A stretch of 64,000 bases of DNA from assembly GCF_036014015.1 (NCBI RefSeq), contig NZ_CP107905.1:1488001-1552000 (forward strand), in the 5' to 3' direction. Under the pieces are notes generated by a model. It worked only from the letters and a program-made list of their open reading frames with translations. It was not told the DNA's origin and searched no databases. Origin of the DNA: Streptomyces sp. NBC_00457 (GTDB taxonomy: Bacteria > Actinomycetota > Actinomycetes > Streptomycetales > Streptomycetaceae). Below, one piece after another: positions 25,431-33,434 of this stretch (positions are counted from its first letter, which is position 1; each line of letters opens with the position of its first letter). The translations under genes were made by a program, and so were the position numbers.

Positions 25431-26096
25431 ATGAACGCCTTCCTGCTCGGCATCCTCAGCTCCCTCGCCACCAGCGCCCTCCTGCTCGCCCTCAGCCTCC
25501 TGCGCGCCGCACGCCCTCTGTGGTGGCTCACCGGCGCCTGTTCCTGGTTCACCGGCACGGGACTCCAGCGTCTCTACCGCCGCCAAGCCTCCGCAGAGCC
25601 GTCCATGCGCCAGGACCTCGCCCGCGCCCAGTGGGTCAAAGTCATGGCAGGACGCGGCAACATACTCACCCGCGAAGCCTTCGCTCCCCTGTGGTCGGGC
25701 ACCATCTCACCCGCATCCGTCCAGATCCTGCTCCCCGACCCCGACACACCCCACGATTCCTGGCTCGACCGCCGCTCCCACAATGTCGCCCACTTCGACC
25801 CGGGCTTCACCCCTGACCTCCTCAGAAGCCAGGTCCGAGCCAACATCGACTACCTCACCCAAGCCGCTCACACACAACCCGGCATCCGACTGCGCCGCTA
25901 CAACCTCCCCCACACATGCCGCGTCGTCGCCACCGACAAGGCCGCCTACCTCACCTTCTACAGCGACAACGCGCACGGCCGGAACTCGCCCTGCCTGTAC
26001 GCACGGGCACCCGGCCTCCTCTACACCATCGCCCTCCAACAATTCGACACCACATGGGCCAACAGCACTGAAGCCCCCCTCACACCGCATCCCTAA
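25431..26096 (+). CDS. membrane-anchored protein, third gene of the nucleosidase operon
   Basis: A 221-residue protein with an N-terminal TM helix (residues 3-25, LLGILSSLATSALLLALSLL) and a soluble domain: VKVMAGRGNILTREAFAPLWSG, SVQILLPDPDTPHDSWLDRR, FTPDLLRSQVRANIDYLTQAA, IRLRRYNLPHTCRVVATDKAAYLTFY and a C-terminal LLYTIALQQFDTTWA. The layout resembles inactive phospholipase-D-like sensor domains found beside bacterial HTH and effector genes (weak inference). GGAG precedes the ATG, 59 bp after the nucleosidase-like gene. No TTA codon seen. Confidence 0.72.
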   Translation: MNAFLLGILSSLATSALLLALSLLRAARPLWWLTGACSWFTGTGLQRLYRRQASAEPSMRQDLARAQWVKVMAGRGNILTREAFAPLWSGTISPASVQILLPDPDTPHDSWLDRRSHNVAHFDPGFTPDLLRSQVRANIDYLTQAAHTQPGIRLRRYNLPHTCRVVATDKAAYLTFYSDNAHGRNSPCLYARAPGLLYTIALQQFDTTWANSTEAPLTPHP

Positions 26097-26239
26097 CATC
26101 AATTTTCACGCGTAGTCCTCGAGCTCAGCGGTAGCGATCTTTGCCGTCCCCAGATTCGGCCTGCGACCACCAGCCCTCCAGGAACACGAAAAGCCGCCCT
26201 CCCACGAACGAGAGAACGGCCTCCGACCTGCATCAAAGC

Positions 26240-26285
26240 TGGTCGGGACGACAGGATTTGAACCTGCGACCCCTTGACCCCCAGT
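26240..26285 (-). other. 3' half of a tRNA-Pro gene, candidate attachment site
   Basis: The reverse strand gives the anticodon loop CTGGGGG (GGG anticodon), stem TCAAG, variable loop, T-arm (GCAGG-TTCAAAT-CCTGT), acceptor strand CGTCCCG, discriminator A and CCA. The 5' half (acceptor, D-arm and anticodon stem CTTGA) is not intact; only weak resemblance remains beyond 26285. tRNA 3' ends are the classic attB of actinobacterial integrative elements, including at tRNA-Pro, so this is a probable att scar or a decayed tRNA. It cannot make a functional tRNA. Confidence 0.75.
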
Positions 26286-27106
26286 TGGGTGCTCCATGAG
26301 CGGCGTGCGAAGGATCGTTCTTCGAGGTCACTGTCCAGCGTACTCGGCCGAGTAAAGGAGTCTGCGCTCTCAGGCCTCCGCCGGACAGCCTCGTTCGCCT
26401 CAGGCACCGCCTTCCGCTCGTCGAGGGGAACCGCAACGAACTCTGCTTTTCCATCGTCGCGCTTCGGCCAAGAGCCAGCAAGTCGGAACGTGTATACGGT
26501 CTTTGCGCTCTGAGGTGACGCTGGCCGACGTGCCATCGAGACCCACCTGGCGGTCGAATCGTTGAAAGGAACGCCTTCGTCGAGCGCCCTGGCCTCCCGC
26601 AGCGCCGAGTGCCCTCGACAACCCTCCGAGGTGAAGCGATCCCCAATTGATGGACGCTCTACGCGTTGACTCCAGCCCCGAGTTGGGGCTGCTGGACGTA
26701 GTCAACGGCTGCGTGTTCGGCGGACGGATATCACGGATCGCCGCGGGCAAGCGCTGCTGGTTGAAACCAGGCGACCATTCCGCAGTGACGAGCGTGACTT
26801 CGGCCAGGGCGTGCAGGGGCACACTGTCGGGTGCGGTCATCGTGCTGATCTCCTTCGAGCTTCGACACCTCGAAGATCAGCCGGTGGCCGTTCATCTATG
26901 CGGGCCTCACACCGACGCCGGAACAAACCCCCGGATCAGGTCTAACCCGTACACCATCTCCATGGACGCAGCCCGCGGGCTGCCGGTCGTAGGTGCTCAA
27001 CAGCCCTTCGACGCGCGGCGAGGCGGAGTCACCTGGATGACTCCGCCTGAACCACTTCTCGGGACGGGCAGGCCGATATCCGCAATCGCTCCCTTTCGTC
27101 ATTCGT
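26286..27106. other. gene-poor stretch next to the tRNA fragment
   Basis: Two reverse-strand frames begin plausibly but lose coding character. MTAPDSVPLHALAEVTLVTAEW starts at 26840 with AAGGAG upstream and may be a truncated gene; MARRPASPQSAKTVYTFRL starts at 26536 and reads through the tRNA fragment. No product can be named for either. The remainder shows nothing. Confidence 0.35.
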
Positions 27107-27784
27107 CTACTCGGTGGCGATCCAGCGCTCGAAGGCCGCATGATGCCGCTCCGATGCGGCGAGCAGGTTGGTGTACACCTGACGCGCGTCCGGGGCCGTG
27201 AGTCCGGACAGCGCCGCGGTGAGCGCGGCGATGTCTTCGGTCTCGACAGTGCGCCCCGCGTTCAGGGCCTCGTTCAGGCTGACTTCGCCCTGCTTCAACA
27301 GGCGGTCATAGGTTGCCTGGACGGTGGGGTCGGTGAAGTCGCCCGTCGCCTTGCCAGTGGTCGGGTCGGTGACGTCGTAACGGTCCAGCAGGGTGCGGAC
27401 AGCGGTCAGGTGGTGGGTCTCGGCTGCCGCGATCCGCTCGAAGATCCGCGCGTCGTGGCGGTCCGCGAATACCGTGTACAGGTCGTGGGCCAGCTTCTCC
27501 TCCTCGGCCATGCTCGCGAGCGTGGTCTTCTGGGCGGCGGTCAGGGTGCCTTGCTCGGCGAGGCCGGACCGGATGCAGGTCCCGTCTCCTAGGCCGTCCC
27601 CCATGCCGTGGCCATGGCGGTGCGCGTACTGCCCGCCGTCTGCCGTCAGGCTCTGCGCGATGGTCCGGTCGGGCGTCGATCGCCCGCCGCCCGAGTCCGC
27701 GGTCACCGGGCCCACCGCCAGGACGCCGGCGATGGCGAGGGCGCCCGCGGTGATGGCCGTGGCCACCTTGACGTTGCGCTTCAT
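27107..27784 (-). CDS. DUF2202 ferritin-like secreted protein
   Basis: A 225-residue protein with a Sec signal peptide (MKRNVKVATAITAGALAIAGVLAVGPVTA) and a DUF2202 domain, a four-helix ferritin-like fold. Candidate metal ligands are in MAEEEKLAHDLYTVFADRH, FERIAAAETHHLTAVRTLLDRY and NLLAASERHHAAFERWI. GGAGGA precedes the ATG. It is divergent from a two-component system and may be its target. Function is unknown; a role in metal or redox stress at the cell surface is inferred from the fold. Confidence 0.88.
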   Translation of the reverse strand: MKRNVKVATAITAGALAIAGVLAVGPVTADSGGGRSTPDRTIAQSLTADGGQYAHRHGHGMGDGLGDGTCIRSGLAEQGTLTAAQKTTLASMAEEEKLAHDLYTVFADRHDARIFERIAAAETHHLTAVRTLLDRYDVTDPTTGKATGDFTDPTVQATYDRLLKQGEVSLNEALNAGRTVETEDIAALTAALSGLTAPDARQVYTNLLAASERHHAAFERWIATE

Positions 27785-27955
27785 GATTCCTCCTTCGGTC
27801 CGCGGGGACCTGGTCCGTTCCCGCATCATCACCGTCGTGGCGGGCGCTGCAGTCTGTATGCCGTGTATGTGGAGACGGGATGGAGACCGTCCGGGCGGGC
27901 GGATTGGGCTGTTCGGCCCTCGTCGGCGGACCACCCGGGCGCGTAGGTGTGGGAC

Positions 27956-28651
27956 ATGGCCACCACGGTGCTCGTCGTCGAGGACGAGAAGGAGATCCGC
28001 GAATTGCTGCGGCGCTACTTGGAGCGCGCCGGCTACGGCGTGCTGACGACCGGGTCGGGCGCGGAGGCGGTACGGCTGCTGGCTGAGCGAGGGGTCGGCC
28101 TGACCCTGCTCGATCTCGGGCTGCCTGACGTGGACGGGGACGAGGTGCTGCGTGAGGCGCGTGAGCGGGGCCGGGTGCCAGTGGTGGTGCTCACGGCGCG
28201 CACCACCATCGAGGACCGCATCCACGGACTGCGACTGGGCGCCGACGACTATGTGACCAAGCCGTTCAGCCCCACCGAGGTGGTGCTCAGGGTGGGCGCG
28301 GTCCTGCAGCGCGCCCGGGGTACGGCGACGGATGCGGCGCCGGTCTCGTCGTACGGCGGAGGACGGCTGCGCATCGACGAGGCCCGGCACGAGGCGGCGC
28401 TGGACGGCGCAGAGCTGCAGCTGACGCCCACCGAGTGGGGTCTGCTGACCGCGCTGGCATCGGTGCCCGGACGGGTGTACTCACGCTATGAACTCGTCAA
28501 CCGGGTGCGTGGCTACGAGTTCGCCGGCTACGAGAGGACCGTCGACTCGCATGTGAAGAACCTGCGCCACAAGCTCGGGTCCGCCGGCTCGGCCCTTGTG
28601 GAGACGGTGTTGGGCGTGGGCTACCGCCTGGGGTGGTCCCGTGACCCCTGA
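27956..28651 (+). CDS. OmpR-family response regulator
   Basis: A 231-residue regulator: receiver domain with acidic pocket VEDEKE, phospho-acceptor Asp in LLDLGLPDVDG, Thr in VVLTARTT and Lys in VTKPFSP; then a winged-helix DNA-binding domain (LTPTEWGLLTALASVPGRVYSRYELVNRVRGYEFAGYERTVDSHVKNLRHKLG). ATG at 27956 starts the conserved ATTVLVVEDE; a GTG nine bases earlier is possible. It overlaps the kinase gene by 11 bp. Confidence 0.95.
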   Translation: MATTVLVVEDEKEIRELLRRYLERAGYGVLTTGSGAEAVRLLAERGVGLTLLDLGLPDVDGDEVLREARERGRVPVVVLTARTTIEDRIHGLRLGADDYVTKPFSPTEVVLRVGAVLQRARGTATDAAPVSSYGGGRLRIDEARHEAALDGAELQLTPTEWGLLTALASVPGRVYSRYELVNRVRGYEFAGYERTVDSHVKNLRHKLGSAGSALVETVLGVGYRLGWSRDP

Positions 28652-30137
28652 GTCTTCGCTCCGCCCCGGTGCACAGGTCCCGCCCGCTCAACCGACGGGC
28701 GGACTGGGCCCGTTGGGCCGACGACTGTTCGCCGCGTTCGCCGTGGTCGCGCTGGCCTCCGTGGCCCTGCTGACGGCCGCGGCGCTCGTCGGCACCGACC
28801 GCGGGCTGAGCAGTGCCCACCAGGCCGATCGCCAACGCACCGCCTCCCGGGTGGCCGCGGCCGCGGCGGACGCCTACCGGGCCGTGGGCGGCTGGACGGC
28901 CGCGGACCTCGCCGCCGCCCAGGCGCTGGCCAACAGCAGCGGGGCGGCACTGACCGTGCGGGATGCGAACGGCCGTGCCGTCCTCGGCGCCGACGGCTCC
29001 GGAACCGGCCACGACGTGCCCGGCTGGCAGCACGGCCCACACGGGCCCGGCAACGCCTCCGGGCCCAGCGCGAGCGCATCCGTCGTGGTGGACGGCAGCA
29101 CGGTCGGCGCAGTGCAGCTGCGCTTCCCGGCCGGGACAGGCTCGGCGGGACTGTCCGTGGCCTGGGGCTGGGTGACCGCCGCCGCACTCGGCGCTCTCGC
29201 CCTCGCGCTGGCCGTCAGCTGGTTCGTCACCCGGCGCCTGACCGCTCCCGTCGTCCGGGTCGCGGCCACCGCCCGCGCGCTCGCCGCCGGAGACCGTGGC
29301 GCCCGTGCCCGGATCGACGGCCCGGGCGAACTGGGCGATCTCGCCCGCGCCTTCGACGCCATGGCCGACGAAGTCACCCGCACCGAGCAGGCCCGCCACC
29401 GGCTTGCAGCCGACATCGCCCACGAACTGCGCACCCCGCTCGCGGCGTTGCAGGCAGGGCTCGAAGAGCTCCGCGACGGCTACGCCGACCCTGCCCCGAA
29501 CCGCCTGGCCGCCCTCCACGACCAGTCCCTGAGACTGGGCCGCGTCGTCGGTGACCTCGGCGAACTGGCGGAGGCCGAGTCGGTCCGGCTCTCCCTCCAC
29601 CTGGCCGAGGTGGATCTGACGGCCCTGGTCCGTGCCGCCGTGGCCGACCGCGAGGCCGACCTGCGCACCGCCGGGCTGACCGTGCGCACCCGCACGGGCC
29701 CTGCTCCCCTGCCGGTGCGCGCCGACGCGGACCGCCTGCATCAGGCTCTCGGCAACCTTCTGAGCAACGCCGCCCGCCACTGCCGTCCCGGCGACACAGT
29801 CACCGTCACCACCTCCACCACCGCCGCCGCCGAAGCACTCGTCGAGGTGGCGGACACCGGACCGGGCATCCCCGCCGACGAGCTCCCCCATGTCTTCGAC
29901 CGCCTCTGGCGCGGCGCCCGCGCCCGCTCGACCGGCGGCAGCGGCATCGGCCTGGCCGTGGTCAAGGAGCTGGTCACCGCCCACGGCGGCACGGTTACCG
30001 CAGACTCCGCACCAGGTGGCGGGGCCCTGATGGCCCTCCGCCTGCCCATGGCCGACGCACGGCGCTCCGGGGCCGCCCGCGGATCGCGCGCAACGCCGGA
30101 GGTTGCCCCACAGGCAAATACCCCATGGGGTATTTGA
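28641..30137 (+). CDS. sensor histidine kinase
   Basis: A 498-residue membrane kinase. TM1 about 30-51, extracellular sensor about 52-170, TM2 about 171-196, HAMP about 197-248, HisKA with phospho-acceptor His261 in DIAHELRTPLAAL, and a HATPase with N box (LGNLLSNAARHC), G1 (VADTGPGIP) and G2 (GGSGIGLAVVKELV). Start GTG 28641 overlaps the regulator's stop. The final codons (NTPWGI, stop) are written across a perfect CstR-type palindrome at 30116-30135. The signal is unknown. Confidence 0.95.
   Translation: MTPESSLRPGAQVPPAQPTGGLGPLGRRLFAAFAVVALASVALLTAAALVGTDRGLSSAHQADRQRTASRVAAAAADAYRAVGGWTAADLAAAQALANSSGAALTVRDANGRAVLGADGSGTGHDVPGWQHGPHGPGNASGPSASASVVVDGSTVGAVQLRFPAGTGSAGLSVAWGWVTAAALGALALALAVSWFVTRRLTAPVVRVAATARALAAGDRGARARIDGPGELGDLARAFDAMADEVTRTEQARHRLAADIAHELRTPLAALQAGLEELRDGYADPAPNRLAALHDQSLRLGRVVGDLGELAEAESVRLSLHLAEVDLTALVRAAVADREADLRTAGLTVRTRTGPAPLPVRADADRLHQALGNLLSNAARHCRPGDTVTVTTSTTAAAEALVEVADTGPGIPADELPHVFDRLWRGARARSTGGSGIGLAVVKELVTAHGGTVTADSAPGGGALMALRLPMADARRSGAARGSRATPEVAPQANTPWGI
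30116..30135. promoter_or_regulatory. CstR-type operator a (overlaps kinase 3' end)
   Basis: AAATACCCCATGGGGTATTT, a perfect 20-bp palindrome, 71 bp before the rhodanese gene and overlapping the last codons of the kinase gene. Confidence 0.85.
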
Positions 30138-30175
30138 CGCTCCCCTCGAGGCCGCCGTACTCTCGCCAGTGAGAA

Positions 30176-30191
30176 ACCCCCGGGGGTATTT
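30176..30191. promoter_or_regulatory. CstR-type operator b
   Basis: ACCCCCGGGGGTATTT, one perfect GGGGGTAT half-site and a weaker left half, next to the rhodanese ribosome binding site (GAGGAGG). Confidence 0.65.
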
Positions 30192-30205
30192 GAGGAGGCA
30201 ACGAA

Positions 30206-30532
30206 GTGGCTCGTGAAGCAACGCAGGAGGCCTTCGCGGCGGCCTGGGCCGACGGTGGGCTCGTGGTCGACGTACGGGAGGCGGACGAGTACGCCGCCGG
30301 ACACGTACCAGGCGCGCGGCTGATGCCTCTGCGCACCGTGCCGGCGCAGTGCGGCGAGCTGCCCGCCGACCAGCCGGTGTACGTGATCTGTGCCAGCGGC
30401 AACCGCAGCAGGACCGCCGCCGACTGGATGAACTCCCGTGACATCGACGCCTACTCCGTAGCCGGCGGCACCTCCGCCTGGGCCCGCGCCGGACGCCCGG
30501 TCGCGGCAGGACCCATCGAGCACGCGGCCTGA
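30206..30532 (+). CDS. single-domain rhodanese
   Basis: A 108-residue rhodanese (thiosulfate/persulfide sulfurtransferase). The catalytic Cys lies in the loop CASGNRSRT, the N-terminal pattern is VVDVREADEYAAGHVPGARLMPL and the C-terminal GGTSAWARAGRPV. It carries sulfane sulfur between thiols in the cytoplasm. GTG 30206 follows GAGGAGG. First gene of the CstR-type operon running towards SQR, with two operators just upstream. Confidence 0.93.
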   Translation: MAREATQEAFAAAWADGGLVVDVREADEYAAGHVPGARLMPLRTVPAQCGELPADQPVYVICASGNRSRTAADWMNSRDIDAYSVAGGTSAWARAGRPVAAGPIEHAA

Positions 30533-30552
30533 CCCCACACCGACACCCGCAC

Positions 30553-30590
30553 CGCACCCGCACCCGCACCCGCACCCGCACCCGCACCAG
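30553..30590 (+). repeat. GCACCC hexamer array
   Basis: About six tandem GCACCC units between the rhodanese and SQR genes. Such arrays slip easily; on the reverse strand they produce an artefactual Arg-Val repeat protein. Confidence 0.8.
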
Positions 30591-30608
30591 AAGTGAAGGA
30601 GCTCCGTC

Positions 30609-31838
30609 TTGGCCGCCACCCCCTCACCCACCGGCGAGCCGGTCTCCGGCCGCCACCGCGTCGCCGTCGTCGGCGGCGGCAGCGCCGGCATCAGCGTCGC
30701 CGCCCGCCTGCGGCGGGCAGGCGTCAGGGACATCACCCTCATCGAACCGTCCGACACCCACTGGTACCAACCGCTGTGGACCCTGGTCGGCGGCGGCCAG
30801 GCACGCCTGCGCGCCACCCGCCGCCCCGAGGGGTCAGTCATACCCGACGGCGTGCGCTGGATCCGCCGGCGCGCCCTGGCCGTTGACCCCGACGTCCGCA
30901 CGGTGACACTCTCCGGCGGCGGCGAACTCACCTACGAGTACCTGGTGCTGGCGCCCGGCCTCCAGCTCGACTGGAACGGCGTGCCCGGCCTGGCCGAGGC
31001 CATCGGCCACGACCGGGTGAGCAGCAACTACGCACCCGAGTACGCCCCGCGCACCTGGGAGCTGATCAGGCACATGCGCTCCGGTACCGCTGTCTTCACG
31101 CACCCGGCCACGCCGCTGAAGTGCGGCGGCGCTCCGCAGAAGATCGCTTACCTGGCCGCGGACCACTGGCGCAAGCAGAAGGTGCTTGACCGCATCCGGA
31201 TCATCCTCGTCCTCCCCGACCCGGCGCTGTTCAAGGTGCCCGCCTGGTCGCAGGTCCTGGAGAAGGTGGCCGCCCGGTACGGGATCGAGGTGCGGCTGCA
31301 CTCCGAGATGACCGCCGTCGACGGCACCGCCCGCGAGATCACCGTCACCGAGCACGCGAACGGCACGAAGGAGTCCATCGGCTACGACCTCCTGCACGCC
31401 GTGCCGCCGCAGAGCGCCCCCGACTGGATCAAGACGGGCCCGCTCGCCGACCCGGCGAGCCCCCAGGGGTTCGTCGCCGCTGACAAGCACACCCTCCAAC
31501 ATCCGTCCTACGACAACGTCTTCGCGCTCGGCGACGTGGCGAACCTGCCCACCTCGAAGACCGGCGCGGCCGTGCGCAAGCAGGCACCAGTCGTGGCCGC
31601 CAATCTGCTCGACGCGATGCACGGTCGGGCTCCGTCGCATCGTTACGACGGCTACACGTCCTGTCCGCTGGTGACCGCCCGCGACCGGATGCTGCTCGCC
31701 GAGTTCGACTACGACCTGAACCCCACACCCACCTTCCCGCTGCTCGACCCCTTCAAGGAGCGGCGCACGATGTGGTTGTTCAAGCGGTACGGCCTGCCGC
31801 CCGTGTACTGGCACGGCATGCTCACCGGCCGCCTCTGA
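30609..31838 (+). CDS. sqr: sulfide:quinone oxidoreductase, SQOR-like (type II)
   Basis: A 409-residue FAD protein oxidising sulfide to sulfane sulfur and passing electrons to menaquinone at the membrane. FAD motif AVVGGGSAGISVAARL; redox Cys in PLKCGGAPQKIAY and in YTSCPLVTARDRMLLAEFDYD, both placed as in mitochondrial-type SQOR; FAD contact GDVANLPTSKTGAAVRKQ. The start is TTG 30609, eight bases after AAGGAG. Sulfane sulfur it makes would go to the rhodanese and dioxygenase genes around it. Confidence 0.92.
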   Translation: MAATPSPTGEPVSGRHRVAVVGGGSAGISVAARLRRAGVRDITLIEPSDTHWYQPLWTLVGGGQARLRATRRPEGSVIPDGVRWIRRRALAVDPDVRTVTLSGGGELTYEYLVLAPGLQLDWNGVPGLAEAIGHDRVSSNYAPEYAPRTWELIRHMRSGTAVFTHPATPLKCGGAPQKIAYLAADHWRKQKVLDRIRIILVLPDPALFKVPAWSQVLEKVAARYGIEVRLHSEMTAVDGTAREITVTEHANGTKESIGYDLLHAVPPQSAPDWIKTGPLADPASPQGFVAADKHTLQHPSYDNVFALGDVANLPTSKTGAAVRKQAPVVAANLLDAMHGRAPSHRYDGYTSCPLVTARDRMLLAEFDYDLNPTPTFPLLDPFKERRTMWLFKRYGLPPVYWHGMLTGRL

Positions 31839-31914
31839 CCGGCCGGCCCGGGACATCCCCCGACCCGGGCCGGTCACCCCGCCCTCGAATCAAGGGCGCA
31901 TCAGACCCATTTAT

Positions 31915-31930
31915 ATACCCCCAGGGGTAT
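31915..31930. promoter_or_regulatory. CstR-type operator c
   Basis: ATACCCCCAGGGGTAT, within a longer dyad 31911-31932, 39 bp upstream of the persulfide dioxygenase-rhodanese gene. Confidence 0.85.
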
Positions 31931-31968
31931 AAGCCGTCACGCTCTTCCGACACGGAGGTCACCCGAAG

Positions 31969-33354
31969 ATGTTCTTCGCCCAGTACTACCTCGACTGCCT
32001 CTCCCAGGCGTCGTACATGATCGCCGACGAGACCACCGGCCGGGCCGTCGTCGTCGACCCCCGCCGCGACGTCTCCGAATACCTCACCGACGCCGCCGAG
32101 CACGGTTTCACCATCGAGGCCGTCGTCAACACCCACTTCCACGCCGACTTCCTCGCCGGCCACCTGGAGCTGGCCGACCGCACCGGCGCCTGGATCGGCT
32201 ACGGGCAGCGCGCCGAGGCCGAGTACCCCATCCGAAAGCTGACCGACGGCGAGCGCATCAGCCTCGGCGACGTGCACCTGCAGATCCTCGAAACCCCCGG
32301 CCACACGCCGGAGTCGATCAGCGTCCTGGTGTACGAGCACACCTCCGACGCCATCCCCTACGGCGTCCTGACAGGCGACGCGCTGTTCATCGGCGACGTG
32401 GGCCGGCCCGACCTGCTCGCCTCCATCGGCGTGACCGCCGACGAACTCGGCCGCATGCTCTACGACACCATCCAGCACAAGCTGATGGCCCTGCCCGACG
32501 CCGTCCGGGTCTTCCCCGCGCACGGCGCCGGCTCCGCCTGCGGCAAGAACCTCTCCACCCAGCGCCAGTCCACCATCGGCGAACAGCGCGCGACCAACTA
32601 CGCCTGCCGGCCCATGAGCGAGGAGAAGTTCGTCGCGCTGGTCACCGAGGGACAGCCGTCCGCGCCCGCGTACTTCGTCTACGACGCCATCCTCAACCGC
32701 AAGGAGCACGGCCTGTTCGACGCAGCTTCCGCGCCCCGGCCGCTGTCGGTCGAGGAGTTCATGCGGCGGCGCGCGGCGGGGGCCGTCGTGGTCGACGCCC
32801 GCTCGCCGCAGGACTTCGCGCCCGGGTATCTGCGCGGGTCGGTGAACGTGCCCGCGGACGGCCGCTTCGCCGAGCAGGCCGGCATGGTCGTCGCCCCCGA
32901 GCAGGACGTCGTCGTCATCGCACCGCAGGATCGAGAGGAGGAGGTCGTCACCCGACTCGCCCGGATCGGCTTCGACAGGGTCGGCGGATATCTGCGCGAG
33001 CCCGAGGGCACCTTCCCGTCCCTGGCCGACGAGATGGAGCAAGCCAGCCGCCTGACCGCCGACGAACTGCACCGGCTGCTGGACGGTGAGGAGCCGCCGC
33101 TGGTCCTGGACGTGCGCAACACCGCCGAGCGCGAAGAGGGCTTCATCGAGGGCTCGTTGCACATCCCGCTGGCCGAACTGACCCGCCGTATCGACGAGGT
33201 CCCGGCCGACCGGCCCCTGATCGTCCACTGCGCGGGCGGCCACCGCTCTTCCATCGCCGCCAGCCTGCTGCGCCATCAGGGCCGCACCGACGTCTCCGAC
33301 CTGCTCGGCGGCTACGGCGCCTGGCTCGCCCTGCCCGCATCGGTCGACGTCTGA
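31969..33354 (+). CDS. persulfide dioxygenase-rhodanese fusion, CstB-like
   Basis: A 461-residue three-domain protein. Residues 1-245 are a non-haem iron MBL-fold persulfide dioxygenase (THFHADFLAGH, TPGHTPESIS, LTGDALFIGDVGRPDL, PAHGAGSACG). About 255-350 is a rhodanese-like domain lacking the active Cys (IAPQDREEE loop). About 360-461 is an active rhodanese (CAGGHRSS). This order matches staphylococcal CstB, which converts low-molecular-weight persulfides to thiosulfate or sulfite. It is directly behind a perfect CstR-type operator. Confidence 0.93.
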   Translation: MFFAQYYLDCLSQASYMIADETTGRAVVVDPRRDVSEYLTDAAEHGFTIEAVVNTHFHADFLAGHLELADRTGAWIGYGQRAEAEYPIRKLTDGERISLGDVHLQILETPGHTPESISVLVYEHTSDAIPYGVLTGDALFIGDVGRPDLLASIGVTADELGRMLYDTIQHKLMALPDAVRVFPAHGAGSACGKNLSTQRQSTIGEQRATNYACRPMSEEKFVALVTEGQPSAPAYFVYDAILNRKEHGLFDAASAPRPLSVEEFMRRRAAGAVVVDARSPQDFAPGYLRGSVNVPADGRFAEQAGMVVAPEQDVVVIAPQDREEEVVTRLARIGFDRVGGYLREPEGTFPSLADEMEQASRLTADELHRLLDGEEPPLVLDVRNTAEREEGFIEGSLHIPLAELTRRIDEVPADRPLIVHCAGGHRSSIAASLLRHQGRTDVSDLLGGYGAWLALPASVDV

Positions 33355-33434
33355 TCCACCGCACGCCGGGCGGCGGCCGAAACCGTCGGCCGCCGCCAGC
33401 CCCGCAAACCGCTTCAGCGACAGCAAGGAATCCC

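Noticed and set aside
26099..26300. Open frames through the tRNA fragment giving GSNPVVPT- or QVQILSSRP-like peptides
   Set aside because: These are well-known artefacts of translating tRNA 3' ends.
26240..26315. Functional tRNA-Pro gene
   Set aside because: Only the 3' half is intact; the acceptor 5' strand, D-arm and anticodon 5' stem do not pair.
28497..30587. A 696-residue reverse-strand open frame beginning with an Arg-Val repeat
   Set aside because: It is antisense to the histidine kinase; the repeat comes from the GCACCC array. Composition is shadow-like and there is no ribosome binding site.
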